From: Chloroflexota bacterium
GTDB lineage: Bacteria > Chloroflexota > Anaerolineae > UBA7937 > JACPPX01
Direction: 5' to 3'
Length of the DNA stretch: 6,895 nt
Assembly: GCA_016190785.1 (NCBI GenBank)
Contig: JACPPX010000089.1
Span: 1 to 6,895, forward strand
Positions 1 through 6,739 of the stretch are shown piece after piece. The translations under genes were made by a program, and so were the position numbers. The notes below the pieces were generated by a model that worked only from the letters and a program-made list of their open reading frames with translations, did no database searches and had not been told where the DNA came from. Numbering within the stretch: position 1 is the first letter of the stretch; every line of letters starts with the position of its first letter.

Positions 1-79
1 ATTTTTTGTAAGAAAGTTAAAATTCAGGAGTTTTATTACCAGGATTGTCCACATTCTCTACGAATAAGTGGGTAAAGGA

Positions 80-114
80 AAAATGAAATGGGGCGAGCCT
101 CATGGGCTCGCCCC
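80..114 (-). terminator. Rho-independent-type terminator after the tRNA nucleotidyltransferase gene
   Basis: A perfect 10-bp GC-rich stem pairs GGGGCGAGCC (90-99) with GGCTCGCCCC (105-114) around a 5-base loop. Read on the minus strand it lies 24 bases past the stop codon at 139-141. It is followed by a T-rich but interrupted tract (ATTTCATTTTTCC). The interrupted tract makes it a moderate terminator. On the plus strand the following bases are less T-rich, so minus-strand use is favoured. Confidence 0.75.
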
Positions 115-138
115 TGATCTTAACTTTTCCTCAGTCTA

Positions 139-2733
139 TTAGGCCTTTTGGACTAGCCTTTTCACCAGGGCGATCTCGTCGGGCCGGGTTTTTATCTTGC
201 CATCCAGCCGCGCATCGCGGAGGGCTTGCAAAATCTTCTTATAGACCGGCCCCCTCGGTACGCCCATCTCCCGCAGGTCATCACCCCTCAGGATAGTCTC
301 AACACAGGCTAACTGGTGGTGGTACAGTTCTAAACGGTTTCTAATGGCCTTTGAGTCGCTGGTGAGCCAGAGGAGGAACAGCACCTGGGTCCGGTAAGGA
401 GCCAATATTCGGTACAGGCCGCTCTTGGCCAGGCCGCGTTTAGCGATTTGGGGAGCGCGCGCCCTTAATTCGCTGAATTCCAAAAGTATCCGTGAGTCAG
501 CAGTGGAGCGTTTCAGCCGCTGGCTAACCCCCCTTGCTGCTTGGGTATCGCCGTCTGGTAGAAGTAGGGCGAGAGAAAGTATAGCCAACTCCTCGCCACC
601 TTTTTTAGCCACCGGCCGACAGCCCATTTTCTGCCATTCCTCCCAGCGCTGGGGCAAGGCCTCCAGCATTTTGTCCAGGCTGGGTTCATAGTGCAGGCCG
701 GGGTGGATATGGGCCAGCACGCCCAGGGCCTGGAGCCGGTCCAAGGTTTTGCCCGGCTTAGCCTCCTGAAATGTAGCCTCTAGTTCCTCCCAGACTCGCT
801 CCCCGCTCACCCGGCGCAGGAGGTCGAGTGCCCCCTGGAGCAGTTCCTCGCTGCGCGGCTCCAGCCGGAAGCCTAACCTCTGCTCCAGACGCAGGGCACG
901 GAGGATGCGGGTGGGATCCTCGACAAAACTCAGGTTATGCAGGACCCGGATCAACCTTTCTTCTAGATCTTTGGCCCCTCCATAGAAATCCAAGAGCTCT
1001 CCGTAACTCTTTTCCCGAAGAGAGATAGCCAGGGTGTTGATAGTGAAATCCCTCCGCCCCAGGTCCTGCTTAATCGAACTCCGTTCCACGCTTGGGAGGG
1101 CAGTGGGGTGCTCGTAGAATTCAGTGCGGGCGGTGGCCAGGTCCAGGGAAGATAGAGGAGCGATAGGAGAGGGTTCTTGTTCAAAGAGAAGTTTTGCGGT
1201 GCCAAAGGTGGGATGGGTATGGGCCCGGGCCTTTAGCTCGCCGGCCAGTCGCCGGGCGAGGGCGATGGCACCCCCCTCCACCACCAGATCGATATCGAGA
1301 TTAGGCAACCCCAAGAGGAGATCCCGCACAAACCCACCAACGAGATAGAGGTTAAACCCCATCTCCTGGGCAGTGCCGCTGGCCTGGTGCAACACCGCCA
1401 GGAGATTGTGGGGCAGGGCTTTTTCCATCCGTGCTTTGATCTCCCCCGCTCTCGACGGTTGGGGCGGGGAGGCCCAAAGTTTTATCAGATCGGTGCGAGT
1501 CACAATCCCCAAGATTTGGCCATTATCGACTACTGGGACCTGTCCCAACCCCTGGTCGAGCATTATCTTTTGCAGAGTTTCGACTGATTCCTGCGGCGAC
1601 ACTTTGATTCCGCCCTTGTGCATAATACGGACGATAGGCTCCTGCCTCAGCCCGTGGTGCACCGCTCGGTCGATCTGGCCGCGGGTGAGGATACCCACCA
1701 GTTCTCCCCCATCGACAACCGGGAATCCTTCATGTCCCCAGCGGCGCATCGCCTCCTCCGCCTCGGCTACAGTGGCCGAGGAGGGCAGGGTGTGGACCCC
1801 GTGGGACATTATCTCCTCCACGGTAATTACCGGTACTATTTTCTCCTGGAGATGATTTAAGATTTTCTCCCTCACCTCGCCTAAAGTATGGCCGCTGATG
1901 AGGGCTGCTGCGGCTCGTTTGTGGCCCCCGCCCCCAAATTCGCGGGCAATGCTGGACACATCGACAGCCTCGCTGGTGGAACGAGCCACGAGATGGATGT
2001 TCCCGCCACTGGCCACGATGACGAAAACCGCCTGCGGGTCGTGGAGGTCCCGCAAGTGATGGGCTAGGGTAGAGATCTCCTCTACCGGTTGGGGGGTTTC
2101 GGCGGCGGCAATCATTACCGTATGGCCCCGGACCTCATGGAATTCCGCATTTTCCAGAAGCAGATGGTATAGCTTTTTCTGCAGTTTGGTGAGAGGGTTA
2201 TGTAAGAAATTGCTCACCACCTCCAGGTTGGCCCCCTTCTCTAAAAGCCAGGCTGCGGCCCGCAAATCCTCCGGCCGGGTAGACAAATAAGAGAGAGAGC
2301 CGGTATCTTCGTATATCCCCAAAAGTAAGAGGGTCGCTTCCACCATCGAAGGGGTGAATGAAGATTCCATAATGTCTTTCATCAGCAAGGTAGTGGTGGA
2401 ACCCACTTCTCCGCCGCGGTAACTCATCTTCGGTTTGAGTTCTTTCTCCAAAGGGTGATGGTCGATGAAGATAATTTCGCTATCAGTACGGAGGCCTTTT
2501 AGGGTCGGGGGATTTTGAGTATCGACCAAGATTAGCCTGGCGATCCGACCCCGTGGCAAGTCTTCAAAGCCCACGAATGGAAGTTCCCCGCCATAGAGAG
2601 TTAAGAAATCGCGGACATTGCGGTTGAGACTGGGGGGGAGAAGAGGAATAGCCTGGGGGTAGAGCACTGCCGCCCCCAGGATGGAGGCCAAGGCGTCAAA
2701 GTCGGCATGGTCGTGAGAAGTTATTACTTCCAT
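139..2733 (-). CDS. DHH phosphoesterase / twin CBS / class II tRNA nucleotidyltransferase (CCA- or A-adding) fusion protein
   Basis: This 864-residue cytoplasmic protein should add all or part of the 3' CCA end of tRNA. Three modules follow in order. Residues 1-295 are a DHH/DHHA1 phosphoesterase, with HADFD (9-13), DHH (91-93), EDTGS (142-146) and GGGGHKRAA (267-275). Residues about 301-420 are two CBS domains. Residues about 445-864 are a class II nucleotidyltransferase with VGGFVRD (465-471), the metal-binding DID (480-482), RRDF (560-563) and EDPTR (605-609). A helical tail carries GDDL (817-820). All signature residues look intact. Proteins of this architecture are known from deep-branching bacteria such as Aquifex, where CC- and A-adding are split between two enzymes, so A-adding alone is possible. 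The start is placed at 2733 because family proteins begin MEVIT-like and GGGA lies 7 bases upstream. An in-frame ATG at 2799 would add 22 unconserved-looking residues. The product class is secure; the exact nucleotide specificity is not. Confidence 0.93.
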   Translation of the reverse strand: MEVITSHDHADFDALASILGAAVLYPQAIPLLPPSLNRNVRDFLTLYGGELPFVGFEDLPRGRIARLILVDTQNPPTLKGLRTDSEIIFIDHHPLEKELKPKMSYRGGEVGSTTTLLMKDIMESSFTPSMVEATLLLLGIYEDTGSLSYLSTRPEDLRAAAWLLEKGANLEVVSNFLHNPLTKLQKKLYHLLLENAEFHEVRGHTVMIAAAETPQPVEEISTLAHHLRDLHDPQAVFVIVASGGNIHLVARSTSEAVDVSSIAREFGGGGHKRAAAALISGHTLGEVREKILNHLQEKIVPVITVEEIMSHGVHTLPSSATVAEAEEAMRRWGHEGFPVVDGGELVGILTRGQIDRAVHHGLRQEPIVRIMHKGGIKVSPQESVETLQKIMLDQGLGQVPVVDNGQILGIVTRTDLIKLWASPPQPSRAGEIKARMEKALPHNLLAVLHQASGTAQEMGFNLYLVGGFVRDLLLGLPNLDIDLVVEGGAIALARRLAGELKARAHTHPTFGTAKLLFEQEPSPIAPLSSLDLATARTEFYEHPTALPSVERSSIKQDLGRRDFTINTLAISLREKSYGELLDFYGGAKDLEERLIRVLHNLSFVEDPTRILRALRLEQRLGFRLEPRSEELLQGALDLLRRVSGERVWEELEATFQEAKPGKTLDRLQALGVLAHIHPGLHYEPSLDKMLEALPQRWEEWQKMGCRPVAKKGGEELAILSLALLLPDGDTQAARGVSQRLKRSTADSRILLEFSELRARAPQIAKRGLAKSGLYRILAPYRTQVLFLLWLTSDSKAIRNRLELYHHQLACVETILRGDDLREMGVPRGPVYKKILQALRDARLDGKIKTRPDEIALVKRLVQKA

Positions 2734-2740
2734 GGCTAGT

Positions 2741-2744
2741 TCCC
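2741..2744 (-). promoter_or_regulatory. Weak Shine-Dalgarno supporting the start at 2733
   Basis: The minus strand reads GGGA, then 7 bases (ACTAGCC), then ATG. It is a short match, but the spacing is correct. It favours the internal ATG at 2733 over the ATG at 2799. A small 5-bp hairpin (TGGCC/GGCCA, 2749-2762) lies just upstream. Confidence 0.4.
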
Positions 2745-2773
2745 ATTTTGGCCGAAAGGCCACAGAACACTTA

Positions 2774-2782
2774 ATTTTATCA
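2774..2782 (-). promoter_or_regulatory. Probable extended -10 promoter of the tRNA nucleotidyltransferase gene
   Basis: The minus strand reads TGATAAAAT, a TGn element plus TAAAAT, which matches five of six consensus -10 bases. Transcription would start near 2767 and give a leader of about 34 bases with the weak GGGA site. No recognisable -35 lies 16-18 bases upstream, which is tolerated with an extended -10. A second candidate, GATAAT at 2792-2797, would give a longer leader. Assignment is by inspection only. Confidence 0.45.
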
Positions 2783-2801
2783 CAGAGCGGGATTATCACC
2801 G

Positions 2802-2810
2802 TGCTATAAT
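2802..2810 (+). promoter_or_regulatory. Extended -10 promoter of the TPR gene; predicted leaderless start
   Basis: TGCTATAAT is a perfect TGn plus TATAAT. Only 7 bases separate it from the GTG start codon at 2818. Transcription normally begins 6-8 bases past the -10, so the mRNA should begin at or next to the GTG with no ribosome binding site. No -35 match is seen around 2781-2787. The same nine bases precede the branching enzyme gene at nearly the same distance. Confidence 0.7.
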
Positions 2811-2817
2811 CTTTACC

Positions 2818-4260
2818 GTGAATTCAGATCCTGATCTCGAGTCCCGTGCTGCCGGCTTGGCCTGGGGCCTGGCCCTGGCCGGGCTTTTGGCCGTGGCCGG
2901 GGCTCTCCTCCAGGAGCCTTTAGTCAAGGCAGGGCAATGGAGTGCAGCCGAAGGTTTCTTCCATCGTCAGGAGTACACCCGGGCCATCCAAGTTTATCAA
3001 GAAATCCTCAACAAGTGGCCGCAGGAACTCTCCGCCCATATTCGCCTCGGCGAGATCTATCTGACCCAGGAGCGGTGGGATTTGGCGGAAAAAGAGTTCC
3101 AGGCGGTGCTCGACCTCCAGCCCTCCGATGGCCAAGCCCTATTGGGCGCAGGAAAGGCTGCCTTTGGGTTGGGAGACACAGATCGGGCGATCGACTTCTG
3201 GCAAATGGTCTTGGAGATAGACCCAGATAATCCAGAAGCCCATTATTGGTTAGGGAAGGCCTATCTCGCTAAGTCCGAACTGGGGTTGGCCAAGGGGGAG
3301 CTGGAGCAAGCACTTTACTTTTGGCCGGGGGATAAACCGGCCCATTATCTCTTGGGGCTCCTCCTCGCCCTCGAAGATGGCGATGCGGCCATACCCCACT
3401 TGAGCCTGGCGGCCCAAGCCAGGGATTATGGAATACATAATAACGCTCGGGAGATGCTAGAATTTCTGACCGGGTTAACCAAGGACAATCCGGAGTTGGC
3501 TTATGCTGGGCTGGGGCAAGAGTATTTGGAGCTAGACCAGCCGGTACTCGCCCAGGAAGCCTTAGAGCGAGCACTGGCTATAAATCCCGGGCTGACCCTG
3601 GCCGAAACCTATCTGGGCTATGTTTATTTCACTATGGGAGATGTGGAGCACGCCCGCTCCACTTTGCTGGCCGCTAAGGATAAGGATCCCCAGAAGGCTC
3701 TAGTTTATTTTTTCTTGTCCAAACTTTATCGATCCCAGGGTGCTCTTCAGAGAGCCAGGGAATATTTGGAGCAAGCCATTGCTCTGGATGCAGAAAACCC
3801 TGCTTTCTTTGCCGAGAAGGGGTCCCTGGACTGGGAAGAGCGGGACTATTTGGGGGCACGGGAGGCTTATCGCCAGGCTACGGAACTAGCGCCGCAGGAA
3901 GTAGGCTTCCACCTGCTGCGGGCAGAATACCACCTCTCCACCCTCCTATGGCTCAACGACGGTCTAGAGGCCGCCCAGCGGGCAGTAGCCATCGCTCCGG
4001 ATAATGGCTCGGCCCAGGAGCTCCTGGGTTGGGCCTACATGCTTTCCGGGTTGCCCGAGGAGGCCCTGGAGCCGTTACAGGAGGCCCTGCGCCTGGTTCC
4101 TGGCCGGGCTAGCGCCTACTATCGGCTGGGAGAGGCCCTGGATGCCCTAGGAAAGGTGGAAGAGGCCAGGGTGGCCTATCAGCGGGCCATTGACCTGGCT
4201 ACCGACGATTTCTGGAGGCAGCGGGCGGAGCAGGCCTTGGCGGAATTGGGGGCCGACTAA
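2818..4260 (+). CDS. Membrane-anchored tetratricopeptide repeat (TPR) protein
   Basis: This 480-residue protein consists of one hydrophobic helix followed by TPR repeats, and is probably a protein-protein interaction scaffold at the membrane. Residues 11-31 (Ala/Leu/Gly-rich) form the single transmembrane segment or uncleaved signal anchor. The preceding ten residues are net negative (Asp4, Asp6, Glu8, Arg10), which is unusual for a signal peptide, so topology is uncertain. I count about 12 repeats of roughly 34 residues. Five lie at about 38-203 and seven at 226-464, each with the W/Y-x-x-L/I-G and later A/P positions of the fold. A less regular stretch at about 204-225 splits the array. No catalytic domain is visible. 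The GTG start is chosen because no earlier in-frame start is compatible with the adjacent promoter. The gene is divergent from the tRNA nucleotidyltransferase and convergent with the branching enzyme. The partner protein cannot be told from sequence. Confidence 0.93.
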   Translation: MNSDPDLESRAAGLAWGLALAGLLAVAGALLQEPLVKAGQWSAAEGFFHRQEYTRAIQVYQEILNKWPQELSAHIRLGEIYLTQERWDLAEKEFQAVLDLQPSDGQALLGAGKAAFGLGDTDRAIDFWQMVLEIDPDNPEAHYWLGKAYLAKSELGLAKGELEQALYFWPGDKPAHYLLGLLLALEDGDAAIPHLSLAAQARDYGIHNNAREMLEFLTGLTKDNPELAYAGLGQEYLELDQPVLAQEALERALAINPGLTLAETYLGYVYFTMGDVEHARSTLLAAKDKDPQKALVYFFLSKLYRSQGALQRAREYLEQAIALDAENPAFFAEKGSLDWEERDYLGAREAYRQATELAPQEVGFHLLRAEYHLSTLLWLNDGLEAAQRAVAIAPDNGSAQELLGWAYMLSGLPEEALEPLQEALRLVPGRASAYYRLGEALDALGKVEEARVAYQRAIDLATDDFWRQRAEQALAELGAD

Positions 4261-4298
4261 GTATAGACTTGAAATAATGCCTGGCAGGCTTAAATCGG

Positions 4299-5963
4299 CT
4301 ATTCCTCCCGCCGGGCAAAGACTCGATAGTCTATTTCGGGAAAAGGGTTATCCTCCGCCTCTACCTCTTTTAGGTATTGGGCATCCCTCGCATCCACCTT
4401 GCCCTTTTGGGCGATGCTGGCCAGATAGTGGAAGCGGGAAAGGTGCTTTTGAAATCTCGCTGTCGCAAATTCCTTAGCCTGGCCAGTGGTCATTAAGAAA
4501 GGCCAATCGCTGGCTTGGAGGAGAAGTAACTCTCGCCCCGCCTGTTCTATTGTTCGCCTCATCCGGCCCTTGGCCGTGGGAAATATCGCCACCAACTCTT
4601 CCATCCAGACTTCGGCGCGCTGGATGAGGGGCCACATCCACTGAGTCTGAGGATTGAGCCAAGTATCATGCCCTCCCCCCTGTCCCCAGGAACTCTCCGG
4701 GAGGGAAATCGCCTCTTTTGGTGGATAACGCTGCAGATATTTCGAGGCGGTGGACAACTCCACTTGAGGATGCGAGGCTAGAATGCGGAGGAGTTCCTTT
4801 AGAAAAGACACTCCCTCAAACCACCAGTGTCCGAATAACTCTGTGTCGTAGGCCGCGACCACAATCCCCGGCCCCTCTTCTGCCGGATAAGTCTCGAGTT
4901 CGACAGCAATCACTCCCGCAAAGTGACGGGCATGCTCTTTATAGCGCGCCTCTGCCCACTCCGGATGATATATATCCTTCTGGCCAAGATCAGCAGTTGG
5001 GGAAGTGATCCGCCAATACTGCAATCCGGACTCCTCAGCCTGGCGATGGAACTCGCGGTAGTCGAAATCCCCGGGGTATCCCTCACTCGCCGACCAGACC
5101 TGCAAGCCGGTGCGTTCATTGCGGGAGAACACGGCAACCGGAGTATCCTCCACAAGATAGGGGCGAAAGGTGGTGGCCGAAACTGTCGGTCGCTCTAAAG
5201 GCCGCTCAATCAATATCCGCTTAGGCACCAAAGCATAAGGGCCGATGACATCCCCTGCTGCAATGCCCAGAAGAGGCCCACCGCGCAAAGCATGGGTATC
5301 GGTGAAAAAGTAAGTTAGGCCTATTTCGCTGAGAAAATCTGCTACCCCGGGTTTAAGCCTACCGTCCTTGAGATATGGAGGACGGTAACCACACTCCGGA
5401 AGCCAAATGCCGCGGGGTGCTCTCCCGAAATGGTGGTTATAAGTTTCTATACCTACTTTGAGCTGGGCATAGATTGAGGAATCGCGATCCAAGAGGGGAA
5501 GATAACCGTGGGTGGCAGCGCTGGTGATGATCTCGATGTACCCTTGGTCTTGGAGATTGCGGAATCCGGCAATCAAATCTCCTCGAAAACGATTGCGGAG
5601 CGAATCAAGGGTCCCGGCATACCATTGGGCATAGAACTGGGCCAGGCCTAGGAATTGCTGCTGGTTTTCCTTGCGGAACTTTTTGGTATTTTGCTCCGCG
5701 GCTTTTTTCTTATCCCGAAGATATTTCTGAAATCGTCGCAAAAGCTGGCGGTCGGCCAATTGCTCCAAAAGGACGGGGGTTAAGCCGATGGTGATGAGTG
5801 GGGAGTGGCCGTCCTCCACCAAGTCATACACTGCGTTGAGCAGGGGGATATAACTCCCGGCCATGACCTGGAAGAGGGTCTCCTCCCCGAAAGGCCAGGC
5901 CCCCGCTCCTCGCACATAGGGGATGTGGCTGTGGAGCACAAGACAGAAATAGCCGCGGGCCAT
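4299..5963 (-). CDS. Glycoside hydrolase family 57 protein, probable 1,4-alpha-glucan branching enzyme
   Basis: This 554-residue cytoplasmic enzyme probably forms alpha-1,6 branches in glycogen-like alpha-glucan. GH57 motifs appear in order. HSHIPY (11-16) fills the usual His-containing first motif, and THGYLPLL is at 151-158. GIWLPECGY (185-193) carries the presumed nucleophile Glu190. QVWSASEGYPGD (288-299) follows. AAYDTELFGHWW (370-381) carries the presumed acid/base Asp373, and SSWGQGGGHDTWLN is at 424-437. The C-terminal helical part has LLLQASDWPF (480-489), typical of this family. The length fits the short bacterial form without the C-terminal extension of archaeal homologues. Residues about 238-268 and 305-325 look unlike the GH57 branching enzymes I remember, so a related amylase or transferase specificity is possible. 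The family-typical N-terminus (GYFCLVLHSHIPYVR) fixes the start. The gene has its own promoter and is preceded by a terminator. No glycogen synthase neighbour is present. Confidence 0.9.
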   Translation of the reverse strand: MARGYFCLVLHSHIPYVRGAGAWPFGEETLFQVMAGSYIPLLNAVYDLVEDGHSPLITIGLTPVLLEQLADRQLLRRFQKYLRDKKKAAEQNTKKFRKENQQQFLGLAQFYAQWYAGTLDSLRNRFRGDLIAGFRNLQDQGYIEIITSAATHGYLPLLDRDSSIYAQLKVGIETYNHHFGRAPRGIWLPECGYRPPYLKDGRLKPGVADFLSEIGLTYFFTDTHALRGGPLLGIAAGDVIGPYALVPKRILIERPLERPTVSATTFRPYLVEDTPVAVFSRNERTGLQVWSASEGYPGDFDYREFHRQAEESGLQYWRITSPTADLGQKDIYHPEWAEARYKEHARHFAGVIAVELETYPAEEGPGIVVAAYDTELFGHWWFEGVSFLKELLRILASHPQVELSTASKYLQRYPPKEAISLPESSWGQGGGHDTWLNPQTQWMWPLIQRAEVWMEELVAIFPTAKGRMRRTIEQAGRELLLLQASDWPFLMTTGQAKEFATARFQKHLSRFHYLASIAQKGKVDARDAQYLKEVEAEDNPFPEIDYRVFARREE

Positions 5964-5971
5964 CAGGGGGG

Positions 5972-5980
5972 ATTATAGCA
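5972..5980 (-). promoter_or_regulatory. Extended -10 promoter of the GH57 gene; predicted leaderless start
   Basis: The minus strand reads TGCTATAAT and then 8 bases (CCCCCCTG) before the ATG at 5963. These nine bases are identical to those before the TPR gene. The spacing places the transcription start on or beside the ATG, leaving no room for a Shine-Dalgarno site. Because homology fixes this start codon, this is the better of the two leaderless cases. A poor -35 candidate (TGAACC, 5995-6000) sits 17 bases upstream, in the loop of the neighbouring terminator. Confidence 0.75.
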
Positions 5981-6011
5981 AAAGATAGCCCGGCGGTTCA
6001 GCCGGGCTATC
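5980..6011 (-). terminator. Rho-independent terminator of the secreted-protein gene
   Basis: A perfect 11-bp stem pairs GATAGCCCGGC (5984-5994) with GCCGGGCTATC (6001-6011) around a 6-base loop. On the minus strand TTTT (5983-5980) follows. It lies about 32 bases past the TAG stop at 6044-6046. The T-tract is short, but the stem is strong. Its last T is also the first base of the next gene's extended -10. Confidence 0.85.
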
Positions 6012-6043
6012 ACAGCGGGATCCCGTGATCCTACTTAGCCTGA

Positions 6044-6721
6044 CTACATGGGGTGGCCTTTGAACCGGAACTGGTTGATGCGGATGTCATCCCCGAGCAC
6101 GGTTTGCTCCCCGTCCTCGAAGAACCATCCGGCATCGACCACCAGCTGGATGCCCAGCACCCGATAGTCACCGACGAGCTGGACTGCATCCTCATAGGAC
6201 CCGTAGAAAGGCCCACCGAAGTGGGTGAGGTCGTAACGGAGATCGGTGGCCTCAATCAGGTTCCCGGAGTACTGCCAGCCCGGCTCGCAGTCGGTGAAGT
6301 TGGGGTAAGGGCCGATGTAGACGAACAGGTTGCCGTCATTACCGCCCTCCCAGAAGCCGGTGAAGACACCGTCGCCATCCACATCCAGGTTGATCTGGAA
6401 ACGGGGCGAGCCACCGCCGCAGTCATCGTCGGTCACATCGTACCAGGCACTCAGCCGGTAAAGATCGGAGAAGGTAATGGACTGAGTTGGTTTTGGAGCG
6501 AAGTCGACGCCACTGAAATCGTTGGCAGTGGACTCATCCGCGGTGTTGGAAACCAGTTCCATGGCCCAGTAGTTGTCTACGCCACCAGTGATGAGGTTCG
6601 TGCCCCCAAAGAAGGTGTACCTCCCACCGTGACCTGCCCAGGCTAGGGAGGCCAAGAGCAAAGTAACGATTATGGGTAGAGCAATTCCTGGCCCCAGCAC
6701 TTTAGGCGAGAACCACTTCAT
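6044..6721 (-). CDS. Secreted protein of unknown function (conserved-hypothetical type)
   Basis: This 225-residue protein carries a clear Sec signal peptide: Lys2 and Lys7, a hydrophobic core at about 12-26, and AWA (27-29) before Gly30 as the likely cleavage site. There is no lipobox and no further membrane segment. The mature ~196 residues are rich in Asp, Gly and aromatics and look like an all-beta domain. DVDGDG (113-118) resembles a calcium-binding loop. Only two cysteines remain after cleavage, Cys101 in DDDCGGGSPRFQI and Cys145 in FTDCEPGW, and they could form one disulfide. The C-terminal half contains IQLVVDAGWFFEDGEQTV (191-208). I recall similar DDxCGGGSPRFQ and LVVD(A/G)GW signatures in uncharacterised secreted bacterial proteins, but I know no assigned function. 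A consensus ribosome binding site fixes the start, and a strong terminator follows. It appears monocistronic. Confidence 0.85.
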   Translation of the reverse strand: MKWFSPKVLGPGIALPIIVTLLLASLAWAGHGGRYTFFGGTNLITGGVDNYWAMELVSNTADESTANDFSGVDFAPKPTQSITFSDLYRLSAWYDVTDDDCGGGSPRFQINLDVDGDGVFTGFWEGGNDGNLFVYIGPYPNFTDCEPGWQYSGNLIEATDLRYDLTHFGGPFYGSYEDAVQLVGDYRVLGIQLVVDAGWFFEDGEQTVLGDDIRINQFRFKGHPM

Positions 6722-6730
6722 AATCTTTTC

Positions 6731-6739
6731 ACCTCCTTT
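6731..6739 (-). promoter_or_regulatory. Consensus Shine-Dalgarno of the secreted-protein gene
   Basis: The minus strand reads AAAGGAGGT, a full match to the 16S rRNA 3' end, 9 bases before the ATG at 6721. It implies high translation. It also shows that this genome uses ordinary Shine-Dalgarno initiation next to genes that seem leaderless. Confidence 0.9.

Noticed and set aside
2734..2799. 22-residue N-terminal extension of the tRNA nucleotidyltransferase, starting at the ATG at 2799
   Set aside because: It does not look like the family N-terminus, has no ribosome binding site, and would overlap the probable promoter at 2774-2782.
4278..4290. Short GCCT/AGGC inverted repeat in the convergent gap as a terminator for the TPR gene
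   Set aside because: The stem is about 4 bp with a 3-base loop and no T-tract follows, so it cannot be supported as a terminator.
4319..4332. AGACT/AGTCT hairpin just inside the 3' end of the GH57 gene as a plus-strand terminator
   Set aside because: It has a weak 5-bp AT-containing stem, no T-tract, and lies in coding sequence. Likely coincidence.
6053..6646. 197-codon open frame on the plus strand antisense to the secreted-protein gene
   Set aside because: The minus-strand gene has a signal peptide, a perfect Shine-Dalgarno and a terminator. The plus-strand frame has none of these and its composition (Val/Glu/Ala-rich, no motif) is typical of an antisense shadow.
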